From the NCBI RefSeq assembly GCF_041320275.1, contig NZ_CP162023.1:3286001-3350000 (forward strand): a stretch of 64,000 nucleotides of DNA, written 5' to 3'. Within the stretch, counting starts at the first letter, position 1, and the number at the start of each line of letters is the position of its first letter. The position numbers and the translations under genes are program-made. This stretch comes from Mumia sp. Pv4-285 (lineage in GTDB: Bacteria; Actinomycetota; Actinomycetes; Propionibacteriales; Nocardioidaceae). The notes under the pieces were generated by a model that was not told the origin of the DNA, ran no database searches, and saw only the letters and a list, made by a program, of their open reading frames with translations. Below, piece by piece: positions 1 to 7,425 of this stretch.

Positions 1-226
1 CGGTCGCGACCAGGATCGCGAGCAACAGCCGCCACATCGTGGGCTCGTCGCCGGCTGCCTGCTTGAGCACGAGCCAGCTGGCGTAGGCACAGACCGTCAG
101 GAACGCAGCGTGCGCGAGGCTCAAGACGTTCATCAGCCCGAAGACGAGGCTCAGACCCGACGCGAGCAGGAAGTACAGCGATCCGACGCTCAGGCCGGTG
201 AACGCCAGGACGAGGAGGGTTTCCAT
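1..226 (-). CDS. livH: LivH-type branched-chain ABC permease (partial, N-terminus only)
   Basis: The minus strand reads ATG at 224-226 and stays open to the window edge, giving about 75 residues beginning METLLVLAFTGLSVGSLYFL. The hydrophobic N-terminus followed by ASGLSLVFGLMNVLSLAHAA is the typical start of LivH permeases of the hydrophobic amino acid/amide importer family (HAAT). The ATG overlaps the TGA of the upstream livF by one base (TGATG), so translation is probably coupled. With livF, livG and the binding protein at 6055-7239 it would form the importer of this catabolic block. The rest of the gene, and presumably livM, lies outside the window. Confidence 0.9.
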   Translation of the reverse strand, partial: METLLVLAFTGLSVGSLYFLLASGLSLVFGLMNVLSLAHAAFLTVCAYASWLVLKQAAGDEPTMWRLLLAILVAT

Positions 227-939
227 CAGCGGCCTCCCTTGGTGCCGCCGACGCCGAGCGCCTCGCGGATCGTGGCGTCGTCCTCAAGCACCTCGGGCGA
301 GTGCTGGGCGACCACACGTCCCTGCGCCATGATCACGACGTGGTCGGCGAGCCGGCGGGCCGCCGCGATGTTCTGCTCGACCATCAGCACAGTGGAGCGG
401 CCCTTGACCCGCTCGAGCGCGCCGACGACCTCGGCGACGACCTTGGGCGCCAGACCCTTCGTGGGCTCGTCGATCAGCATGAGCGGGTTGTCGTTCAGGA
501 GCCCTCGGGCCAGCGAGACCATCTGCTGCTGACCGCCCGAGAGCGTCCCCGCGAGCTGACGGCCACGGGTCTCGAGCTCCGGGAACAGCTCGTAGACCAG
601 GTCGTAGTGGTGGTCGCTGCCCTTCCGCTCGGCGAGCGCGAGGTTCTCCGACACCGTGAGGTCGCCGAACACATCCCTGTCCTCGGGGACGTAGGCGATG
701 CCCTGACGGGCGATTCGCGACGTCTCGAGCGTGTCGATGCGCTCACCGCGGTAGTGGATGGCGCCGCTCCGCTCGACGAGGCCGAGCACGGCGCGAAGCG
801 TCGTCGTCTTGCCGACGCCGTTGCGGCCGATGATGACCGTGACGTCGCCGGTGGGGACGTCGAAGGACACTCCTTGGAGGATGTGCGAGACGCCGATGGA
901 GGCGTGCACGTCCTCGAGCCGGAGCAAGGTGTCGATCAC
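226..939 (-). CDS. livF: LivF-type ABC importer ATPase
   Basis: This 237-residue protein is the second ATPase of a branched-chain amino acid type (HAAT) importer. Walker A GRNGVGKTT lies near residues 38-46, the signature LSGGQQQM near 137 and Walker B LMLIDEPTKGLAP follows. The length matches LivF (about 235). The GTG start at 937-939 overlaps the TGA of livG by four bases (GTGA), and its own stop overlaps the permease ATG. The gene belongs to a livG-livF-livH operon. Such importers in actinomycetes carry amino acids, amides, urea or aromatic and alicyclic carboxylates. Acyl-CoA synthetase neighbours favour a carboxylate here (inference). Confidence 0.93.
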   Translation of the reverse strand: MIDTLLRLEDVHASIGVSHILQGVSFDVPTGDVTVIIGRNGVGKTTTLRAVLGLVERSGAIHYRGERIDTLETSRIARQGIAYVPEDRDVFGDLTVSENLALAERKGSDHHYDLVYELFPELETRGRQLAGTLSGGQQQMVSLARGLLNDNPLMLIDEPTKGLAPKVVAEVVGALERVKGRSTVLMVEQNIAAARRLADHVVIMAQGRVVAQHSPEVLEDDATIREALGVGGTKGGR

Positions 940-1703
940 AGCAGCTCTCCCACGTACGCGGTCTGGACCCGCTCGTCGGACGTGACGGTGTCCGGCGCGT
1001 CGACGGCGAGGAGCTCGCCCTTGTGCATGACGGCGACGCGCTCGGCGAGGCCGAGAACGACTTCGAGGTGGTGCTCGACCATCAGGAACGTCGCGCCGGA
1101 TTCGCGGTGCAGCTCTCGGATCAGCTCGGTGAGGCCCTCGACGTCCTCGCTGTTGACGCCGGCCATCGGCTCGTCGAGGAGCACGTACGGCGCCCGGGCG
1201 GCGACGACGATGGCGAGCTCGAGCTTGCGGCGGTCACCGTGCGACAGCGATCCGGCCGGGCGGCCCGCGGCGGCGCCGAGTCCGACGCGGTCGAGCGCCT
1301 CGCGTGCTTCGGCGGTCGTGGCGTCCTTCGGAGTCAGGAGCCGGAGCAGCCCAACACCCTTGACGTTGCGGGACTGCGCCATGAGGCGCACGTTCTCGAG
1401 CGCACTGAGCCCGAGCAGCAGGTATGAGGTCTGGAACGTCCGCGACAACCCGAGACGGGCGCGCCTGTGCGGGGCCAGACGAGTGATGTCGGTGTCGCCG
1501 AGGAGGATGCGACCGCTGGTGCTGCGGACGGTTCCGCTGAGCAGGTTCAGGAGGGTCGTCTTGCCTGCTCCGTTCGGGCCGATGATGCCCAAGAACTCGC
1601 CGGCCGGGACTGCGAGCGAGACGTCTTCGACGATCTTCGCTCCTCCCACACGGAAGGTCAGCCCCTCCGTTCGGAGGCCGGTCGGGGGACTCTGCGATGT
1701 CAT
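936..1703 (-). CDS. livG: LivG-type ABC importer ATPase
   Basis: This 255-residue ATPase is the LivG partner of the importer. Walker A GPNGAGKTT is at about residues 42-50, the signature reads LSHGDRRKLELA and Walker B is YVLLDEPMAG. LivG proteins usually have this degenerate LSxGxQR-like signature. The ATG at 1701-1703 is the first gene of the livGFH transcript. About 55 nt upstream is the 27-bp inverted repeat that also precedes the other operons of this block, so it is probably controlled by the TetR at 9895-10521. Confidence 0.93.
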   Translation of the reverse strand: MTSQSPPTGLRTEGLTFRVGGAKIVEDVSLAVPAGEFLGIIGPNGAGKTTLLNLLSGTVRSTSGRILLGDTDITRLAPHRRARLGLSRTFQTSYLLLGLSALENVRLMAQSRNVKGVGLLRLLTPKDATTAEAREALDRVGLGAAAGRPAGSLSHGDRRKLELAIVVAARAPYVLLDEPMAGVNSEDVEGLTELIRELHRESGATFLMVEHHLEVVLGLAERVAVMHKGELLAVDAPDTVTSDERVQTAYVGELL

Positions 1704-1758
1704 TCGTTAGGCACCTAGCACTCGTGTCGGGACTACGACGTCCGCGGTGTGATGACCG

Positions 1759-1785
1759 TAATACGTACGCTATCCAAACGCAATA
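1759..1785. promoter_or_regulatory. TetR-type operator, site 1 (upstream of livGFH)
   Basis: Half-sites TAATACGTACG (1759-1769) and CAAACGCAATA (1775-1785) flank a 5-nt spacer. Each half matches the block consensus TATTGCGTACG / CGTACGCAATA at 9 of 11 bases. The site lies 56 nt before the livG ATG. Its assignment to the TetR at 9895-10521 is inference from recurrence and proximity. Confidence 0.65.
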
Positions 1786-1830
1786 GACTTGCTCCATCCT
1801 GCCCACGGCTGACAAAGGTTCTGCGGAACG

Positions 1831-1868
1831 ACGAAATGCGATCTGAACACATCCAGATCGCATTTCGT
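1831..1868. repeat. Perfect 15-bp inverted repeat with 8-nt loop
   Basis: The left arm at 1831-1845 (ACGAAATGCGATCTG) is the exact reverse complement of the right arm at 1854-1868, around loop AACACATC. It stands in the 205-base gap between the synthetase stop (1909) and livG (1703). It could terminate the synthetase transcript, but no T-run follows on the minus strand. Its right arm overlaps an operator half-site CGTACGCAATA at 1866-1876, so a regulatory role is equally possible. Confidence 0.6.
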
Positions 1869-1908
1869 ACGCAATAGCCCGCGCCGTCGGCGCCGCCGCG
1901 CTGCGCCC

Positions 1909-3471
1909 TCAGCCGATCTCCCCCGACTCGATCCGGCGCAGCAGCTCACGCTTGTCCGGCTTGGTCGTGGGAAGCAGCGGCACCTCGTCGACGACGATCC
2001 AGCGCTTGGGGATCTTGTACGGCGACAGCTCCGAACGGAGGTACGCCGTGACGACCTCGGCGTCGAAGGTCTCGGGATCGCGCGGCACCACGGCCGCGAC
2101 GACCTCCTGTCCCAGGTCGGGGTCGCCCACACCGACGACGAAGCAGTGGTTGACCTCGGGGTGCTCGTCGACGGCCGCTTCGACCTCCTTCGGCGACACG
2201 TTGGCGCCCGAGGTCTTGATCAGTTCCGTGAACCGGCCTGCGAAGTAGACCGACGGGTCGTCCTCGCGGACGAACACCCGATCGCCGGTATGCAGCCAGC
2301 CGTCGGCGTCGAAGGCCTCCCAGGCCTCGCGCTTGTTGTAGCCGAGCATGATGCCGGGTCCACGGACGAGCAGCTCGCCCTCCTCACCGGCCGGCACCTC
2401 CTTGCCGTGCTCGTCGACCACCAAGACATCCGTGGTGAGAAAGCTGCCTCCGGTCTCGGTCATGCTCCGGTGCCGAGGAATGTTGTCCGTCGTCCCCATC
2501 AGCGCCAGGTCTGCCGGCCCCTCGAGCAGCGTCGGCGCGGACGAGAGGTCGCGCGTCGCGAAGTCCGGGTGCAGCCGCATTCGTTGAGTGAAGGTCGGCC
2601 AGCCCGCGATCGACGTTCCCCGCTCCCGCTCGATCAGCTCGAGCGCGCCGCCGGGTTCGAGCCGAGCCATCACCAGCAGGGTCACCGGCGCGTGGAGAGT
2701 GCCCGTCACGCCGAGGATCCCTCCGATCCAGAAGAACGGCATGGCGCAGAAGTACTTCGGCGCGAGACCGTCGGGCGCTGCCTGCTGCATGATCGGTGGG
2801 ATGATCGCCGACTGCCGCATCAAGGTCGCGTGCGTGTGAACCACCCCCTTGGGATCGGCGGTGGTGCCAGAGGTGTGGATGATGATCGCGGCATCGGACG
2901 GGGCGACCTCGGCCTCAGCCGCCGCGAGGAGCTCCGCGTCGACGTCGTCGGCGGTCGGCTCGTCGCGCAGCGCGAACGGCACCGCCCACGGACGATCGAC
3001 CTCGCCGTCGAGCCAGATGCGTCGCAGGTACGGCGCTCCGGTCAACCGCAGCTGCGGACCTGTCTGCGCGGCGAGTCCCGGCAACGCCTCCTCGAGAAAG
3101 GCTGGGACGTCGACCTTGAGCACCTTCGCCGGCGCGAGGAGCACGTCGACGTCACCCAACCTCAGCACCTTCCGCAGCTCCCCGGGGGCGTAGAGCGTGC
3201 TGAACGGAAGGACCACGGCGCCGATCCGCGACGCAGCGAGCCACGCCACGACCCAGTCGGTCCCGTTGGGATAGAACAGACCGACGCGCGTGCCCTTGCC
3301 GACTCCGCGCGCGAGCATCCGACGGGCCAGCCCCGCTGACGCCGCCTCGGCTTCGGCGTACGTCAACCGGTCCTCGAGCGTGACGATGTAGTCGGCATCG
3401 CCGAACTCCGCGGCGGCCCGACGAACGGCGTCACCGATCGTGGGTCTGAAGCCGATGTCAACGGGTTCCAT
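1909..3471 (-). CDS. Class I adenylate-forming acyl-CoA synthetase (FadD-like)
   Basis: This 520-residue enzyme should activate a free carboxylic acid to its CoA thioester through an acyl-adenylate. The AMP-binding P-loop reads IIHTSGTTADPKGVVHTHA. The later hinge region GWLHTGDRV, FTELIKTSGANVSP and the C-terminal catalytic lysine stretch LPTTKPDKRELLRR are all present. The open frame extends upstream, but ATG at 3469-3471 has a GGGAGG ribosome site at about 8 nt spacing and starts the conserved MEPVDIGFRPTIGDAV, so I use it. It follows the dehydrogenase gene by 17 nt as the third gene of an operon. The substrate is unknown. Confidence 0.88.
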   Translation of the reverse strand: MEPVDIGFRPTIGDAVRRAAAEFGDADYIVTLEDRLTYAEAEAASAGLARRMLARGVGKGTRVGLFYPNGTDWVVAWLAASRIGAVVLPFSTLYAPGELRKVLRLGDVDVLLAPAKVLKVDVPAFLEEALPGLAAQTGPQLRLTGAPYLRRIWLDGEVDRPWAVPFALRDEPTADDVDAELLAAAEAEVAPSDAAIIIHTSGTTADPKGVVHTHATLMRQSAIIPPIMQQAAPDGLAPKYFCAMPFFWIGGILGVTGTLHAPVTLLVMARLEPGGALELIERERGTSIAGWPTFTQRMRLHPDFATRDLSSAPTLLEGPADLALMGTTDNIPRHRSMTETGGSFLTTDVLVVDEHGKEVPAGEEGELLVRGPGIMLGYNKREAWEAFDADGWLHTGDRVFVREDDPSVYFAGRFTELIKTSGANVSPKEVEAAVDEHPEVNHCFVVGVGDPDLGQEVVAAVVPRDPETFDAEVVTAYLRSELSPYKIPKRWIVVDEVPLLPTTKPDKRELLRRIESGEIG

Positions 3472-3488
3472 GGGGCATTCCTCCCTGT

Positions 3489-4637
3489 TCACGCGGTCGC
3501 GCCGAGCATCAAGGCGGCGACCTTGTCGCGGTGGTACGCGGGCGTCCCGAGCCACTGACGGCTCACGGTTGCCCGCTTGAAGTAAAGATGAGCATCGTGC
3601 TCCCACGTGAAGCCGATGCCTCCGTGAACCTGGATGCTGGCCCCCGCCACGTCGAGTGCGACGTCCGAGCCGACCGCCTTGCAGAGATGGGCGAGCAGCG
3701 TGGCCTGCGCCGGGTCCCCGTCGTCGAGAGCCTGGGCGGCGTGTCGCACGGAGGCTCGCAGCCCCTCGACCTCGACGTAGCAGTCGGCGAGCAGGTGCTT
3801 GAGCGACTGGAACGATCCGATCGCGCGGCCGAACTGAACGCGCGTCTTCGCCTGCTCCACGGCCATCTCGAGGGCACGCGTGGCGACCCCGAGCTGCTCC
3901 GCGGCCAGGGCTACCGCAGCGCGCCGCATCGTCGCGTCGACGATGCGGCGGCCCTCACCCACGCCACCGACGAGATCGGCCACGACGTCGTCGACGTGGA
4001 TGGTGACCGCGGGACGCGTGGGGTCGAGCGTGGCGCTGACCTCACGCCGCACCGCCTCGTCGTCGAGATCGACGGCGAGAAGCACCGAGCCGTCTGCGGA
4101 GTCGGCGAGCACGAGGGCGAGCGTGGCATTGTCGCCGTCGACCACCCACGGCTTCGAGCCGGTGACGCGCCAGCGCCCGCCGAGGCAGGTCGCCGTCGTC
4201 GTCACCGAACGAAGGTCCCAGTCGTGGGGGCGCTCCCCGGCTGCCATGGTGGCCACGCGTTCGCCACGCACCATCGCGGGCAACCAGCGCTTGCACGCCT
4301 CGGCGTCGCCAGACTCGAGCAGGGCGGTCGTGGCGAGGACGGTGCTGGCGAACATCGGGACCGGTGCCAGCGTGCGACCGAGCTCCTCGAGGAGAACCAC
4401 CTGGTACGACGCTGGGGCGCCCTGGCCGCCGAACTCTTCGGGCACGCACAGACCGGCGACACCGAGCTCGGTGCACAGCTGCCGCCACAGTGCACTCCGC
4501 TCGACGCGGCCGGCGTCGTCGCACAACTGGCGGACGCGACGAGTCGGAGCATGCTGCGCGAGGAAGGAGCGCACGCTGCTCCGGAAATCGGCGTGGTCCT
4601 GGTCCTCGACGAGCTCGGCATCTGCAGGCCAGCTCAT
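3489..4637 (-). CDS. Acyl-CoA dehydrogenase, probable non-catalytic partner subunit
   Basis: This 382-residue protein is of the acyl-CoA dehydrogenase family: an N-terminal helical domain (FRSSVRSFLAQHAP), a middle beta domain and a C-terminal four-helix bundle with TRVQFGRAIGSFQSLKHLLAD and IQVHGGIGFTWEHDAHLYFKRA. I find neither of the usual catalytic glutamates. The helix near residue 235 reads MRRAAVALAAEQLG, and the C-terminus ends SRQWLGTPAYHRD without an EGT-type motif. It overlaps the preceding dehydrogenase by four bases (ATGA). This resembles heteromeric alpha2beta2 dehydrogenases of actinobacterial steroid catabolism, where one subunit supplies the base (family knowledge; pairing here is inference). 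Confidence 0.85.
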   Translation of the reverse strand: MSWPADAELVEDQDHADFRSSVRSFLAQHAPTRRVRQLCDDAGRVERSALWRQLCTELGVAGLCVPEEFGGQGAPASYQVVLLEELGRTLAPVPMFASTVLATTALLESGDAEACKRWLPAMVRGERVATMAAGERPHDWDLRSVTTTATCLGGRWRVTGSKPWVVDGDNATLALVLADSADGSVLLAVDLDDEAVRREVSATLDPTRPAVTIHVDDVVADLVGGVGEGRRIVDATMRRAAVALAAEQLGVATRALEMAVEQAKTRVQFGRAIGSFQSLKHLLADCYVEVEGLRASVRHAAQALDDGDPAQATLLAHLCKAVGSDVALDVAGASIQVHGGIGFTWEHDAHLYFKRATVSRQWLGTPAYHRDKVAALMLGATA

Positions 4638-5884
4638 GCCCGACCCCCCGTCGGACGGGGCTCGCGGGGCAAGCCGAGCACCTGCTCGCCGATGGTGTTG
4701 CGCTGGATCTGACTCGAGCCGCCGTAGATGACTGCCGCTCGCGACCTCAGGTACGCCGACTGCCACGCCGCCGACGAGTTGGGGGTGCCAACCGGATCAG
4801 GACCGAGGACGGTTGCCGAAGGCTGGCCGGTCGTGATCGTCGCACCCATCCCCAGGAGGTCCATCGCCAGCTCCGTCAGCGTCAGGTCGAACGTGGTCTG
4901 GTAGAGCTTGAAAACCGATGACTCCGGGCCAGGCGAGGACCCTGCGGCGGCGCGTTTGCGGGCCTGAAACGACATCGCCTTCATCACCTCGATCTTGATC
5001 CGGGCATCGGCGAGCCGTTGGCGGATTCCAGGATCGTCCTCGAGCCCCTGCTCGCGGGTCAGAACGACGAGTCGGTCGAGCTCGCTGCCGTAGTGGACGT
5101 GAGCAGCCCCGAAGGCCGACCGCTCGAACCCGAGCAGACTCAGCGCCACCTGCGCTCCTTGCCCCGGCGCGCCGAGGATATTCGCGGCGGAAGTCCGGGC
5201 GCCCTCGAGGCGAACCTCCGCGAACTCCTCCTCGCCGGTCATCGAGCGGATCGGTGTGACGACGACGCCGGGCTGGTCCAGCGGGACCAGGAGGAACGAC
5301 AGCGCGTCTCGGTTTCTCGCTGCAGGATCGGTGCGCGCGAGAAGGAAGATCCAGTTGGCCTTGTGGCCCTGGGTCTGCCAGATCTTGTGCCCGTCGACGA
5401 CCCACTCGTCACCGTCGAGCACGGCCCTCGTCCTCAGGTTGAACAGGTCGCTGCCGGCCTCCGGCTCGGAGAAGCCTTGTGCCCAACGGTGCTCGCCAGA
5501 CACGAGTGCCGGGAGGAAGTGCTGCTTCTGCTCAGGAGTTCCCCACAGGAGCACGATCGATCCCAGCAGTCCGAAGCCGATGGGGTCGGTCGGCAGGGCC
5601 CACAGCGGCGCGCCGGCGCGGGCGGACTCCTCGTCGAGGACGATCCGCTGCTGCTGCGTCAGGCCGGCACCGCCGTACTCGACGGGCCACTCCGGTGCGA
5701 TGTAGCCCGTGCGTACGAGGGCATCACGCCAAGGACCGAGGAACGCTTCTCGTACGTCGCCTGCCAGCGCGCCCACGCCTCGAAAGCCGTCTGGCAGGTT
5801 GTCCGCCAGGAACTCGAGGACCTGCCCACGAAACTCGTCGAGCCTCGCCGGACCGGCCTCGCTGGACACCGCCTCAGTCGTCAC
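4634..5884 (-). CDS. Acyl-CoA dehydrogenase, probable catalytic subunit
   Basis: This 416-residue flavoprotein would introduce the alpha,beta double bond into an acyl-CoA. It has the FAD/substrate segment GFSEPEAGSDL, the motif GHKIWQTQGHKANW and a C-terminal IYGGSSQIQRNTIGEQVLGLPR. A glutamate in LLGFERSAFG sits where isovaleryl-CoA-type enzymes keep their base, while the alternative EGT position is GG. The start is GTG at 5882-5884 with AGGAGG at 5890-5895; a longer in-frame ATG would swallow the operator at 5936. It is the first gene of a dehydrogenase-dehydrogenase-synthetase operon. Confidence 0.88.
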   Translation of the reverse strand: MTTEAVSSEAGPARLDEFRGQVLEFLADNLPDGFRGVGALAGDVREAFLGPWRDALVRTGYIAPEWPVEYGGAGLTQQQRIVLDEESARAGAPLWALPTDPIGFGLLGSIVLLWGTPEQKQHFLPALVSGEHRWAQGFSEPEAGSDLFNLRTRAVLDGDEWVVDGHKIWQTQGHKANWIFLLARTDPAARNRDALSFLLVPLDQPGVVVTPIRSMTGEEEFAEVRLEGARTSAANILGAPGQGAQVALSLLGFERSAFGAAHVHYGSELDRLVVLTREQGLEDDPGIRQRLADARIKIEVMKAMSFQARKRAAAGSSPGPESSVFKLYQTTFDLTLTELAMDLLGMGATITTGQPSATVLGPDPVGTPNSSAAWQSAYLRSRAAVIYGGSSQIQRNTIGEQVLGLPREPRPTGGRA

Positions 5885-5935
5885 CGCAGCCTCCTGATCA
5901 TGTGACGGCCGCAACGACGCGACCTGCCCGCAGGT

Positions 5936-5962
5936 TATTCCGTACGCACTCCGTCCGCAATA
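5936..5962. promoter_or_regulatory. TetR-type operator, site 2 (upstream of dehydrogenase operon)
   Basis: Half-sites TATTCCGTACG (5936-5946) and CGTCCGCAATA (5952-5962) surround spacer CACTC. The arms match each other at 9 of 11 positions. Spacer sequence and the trailing AGCC are shared with the site at 7364-7390. It lies 52 nt upstream of the GTG start at 5884. Confidence 0.75.
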
Positions 5963-6006
5963 GCCCACGGTCACGCTCTGCACCGCCGGCCGGCACACGC
6001 AAGAGC

Positions 6007-6039
6007 CGGGTGCGTCCGATGAGGGATCGGACGCACCCG
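6007..6039 (-). terminator. Intrinsic terminator after livK
   Basis: A perfect 14-bp stem (CGGGTGCGTCCGAT at 6007-6020 with its complement at 6026-6039) encloses a 5-nt loop. It begins 15 nt beyond the livK stop on the minus strand. There is no U-tract, which is common for actinobacterial terminators. It would insulate the dehydrogenase operon from livK transcription. Confidence 0.8.
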
Positions 6040-6054
6040 ACTTCTTGCGGCGGA

Positions 6055-7239
6055 TCAGTCAGCTTCGTACGTGCCGACCTTCTCGTACGACGGTCCGACG
6101 ACCTTGTACAGGTACCAGTCCGGGTACGGGTAGTGGCCGTCCTCGTAGGAGAAGCCGGACACCAGCCCCTCGAGGTCAAACTCCTCCGTGTCGAGGACCT
6201 TGCCGAGGTCCTCACCCGAGCACGGGTAACCGCACTTCGCGAGCCCCTGTCCGTAGGCATTCGCCGTGATGTAGCCCATCGCCGTGTACCCGGCGTTCAG
6301 CGTCACGGCGTTGACCTCGTCGAGGGTCGGGGAGATCGCCTCGATGTAGTCAGCGGCCGCCCCAGTCGCGTTGTCAGGGTCGACGAGCTCGTAGGCGCTC
6401 ATGGCGTACACGTTCTCGTCGGTCGACTCCTCCAGCGACGTGAGGTTGCCGGTGCCGTCCGCCCAGACCACGGGCACGTCGAGTCCGGCCGCGCGGACCG
6501 CCTTCAGGACTGCGAGGAATCCGGGGCCGAAGTTGCTGACGATGACGACGTCGGGCTTGGCGGCGACGACCTTGGCCACCTGCGGCGAGACGTCGGTCGC
6601 GGCGAGGTCGAGCTCCTGGGAGGTCACGAGGTCGACCCCGGCGTCGCCCGCCTTCTCCTTCACGGCGTCGGCGAGTGCCAGGACCGTCAGGGTGTTGAGG
6701 TGGACGAGGGCTGCCTTGGGATTCTCCTTGCCGCTGACCTCCTTCGACGCCCCGAGGAGTGCCCCAGCCATGCGCGTGCTGTTGGGTCCGAGGTTGTAGA
6801 CGTAGTCGTTCGGCTCGGCGACCGAGAGGCACGCGAGCGGAACCTTGTAGCGCTCGACGACCGGCGTGGCGGCCGAGCAGTTGGCGCTGAGGACGAACCC
6901 GAACATCGCGTTGACCTGGTCGGAGGTTGCGAGCTGGGTCGCGTTCGTCGCCGAGCGGGACGAGTCGCCGGCGTTGTCGAGCGCCGTGACCTCGATCTCG
7001 TGGCCGTCGACTCCGCCGTCGGCGTTCGCCTGGTCGACGTAGGCCTTCACGCCCGCCTGGAGCGACTCGCCGTAGAAGGAGACCGGTCCGGACAGCTCGG
7101 CGTTGATGCCCCACTTGTAGGGGCCGTCGGCGTCTCCTTCCGCGGAGTCGCCGCCGCCACCGCCGCATGCTGCGACTGCTGCGGCGAGGGCGAGCGAGGT
7201 CAGCACGACCTTCGCTCGCGTCACGTGCATTGATTTCAT
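6055..7239 (-). CDS. livK: LivK-like periplasmic-binding lipoprotein of the carboxylate/amino-acid ABC importer
   Basis: This 394-residue substrate-binding protein has a lipoprotein signal: basic MKSMHVTRAK, a hydrophobic stretch and lipobox VAAC at about residues 24-27, followed by a Gly/Ser/Asp-rich linker. The mature part (KWGINAELSGPVSFYGESLQAGVKAYVDQANADGG) is a type I Peripla_BP_6 domain as in LivJ/LivK. The ATG at 7237-7239 follows an AGGAG ribosome site; an earlier in-frame ATG at 7317 lacks one. It is transcribed divergently from the synthetase at 7426 and ends in a strong hairpin. It should feed the permease/ATPases at 1-1703, from which it is separated by the dehydrogenase operon. 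Confidence 0.9.
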   Translation of the reverse strand: MKSMHVTRAKVVLTSLALAAAVAACGGGGGDSAEGDADGPYKWGINAELSGPVSFYGESLQAGVKAYVDQANADGGVDGHEIEVTALDNAGDSSRSATNATQLATSDQVNAMFGFVLSANCSAATPVVERYKVPLACLSVAEPNDYVYNLGPNSTRMAGALLGASKEVSGKENPKAALVHLNTLTVLALADAVKEKAGDAGVDLVTSQELDLAATDVSPQVAKVVAAKPDVVIVSNFGPGFLAVLKAVRAAGLDVPVVWADGTGNLTSLEESTDENVYAMSAYELVDPDNATGAAADYIEAISPTLDEVNAVTLNAGYTAMGYITANAYGQGLAKCGYPCSGEDLGKVLDTEEFDLEGLVSGFSYEDGHYPYPDWYLYKVVGPSYEKVGTYEAD

Positions 7240-7363
7240 GACCTCTCCTGGGGTTCGACCGCCCGTTATTAATTTCGACGTCGGTGTCAACATAGGTGTG
7301 GCCCACATCACTGTCAAGCCGTTTGAGAAGGAACTCCGGCTGACCCGCGAGGCGCGGTCCGAC

Positions 7364-7390
7364 TATTGTGTCCGCACTCCGTACGCAATA
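7364..7390. promoter_or_regulatory. TetR-type operator, site 3, with overlapping promoter
   Basis: Half-sites TATTGTGTCCG (7364-7374) and CGTACGCAATA (7380-7390) flank spacer CACTC; arms agree at 9 of 11. On the plus strand CTGACC (7340-7345) and TATTGT (7364-7369) with 18 nt between form a plausible -35/-10 pair, so binding would block the promoter of the synthetase at 7426. The 186-base divergent gap also serves livK. I see no other signal in it. Confidence 0.78.
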
Positions 7391-7425
7391 GCCTGCGGGA
7401 AAGCACTCAGCACAGGCGGTGGGTC

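Noticed and set aside
1850-1876. A full sixth TetR operator
   Set aside because: The right half is perfect, but the left half matches only 5 of 11 bases; I treat it as a half-site.
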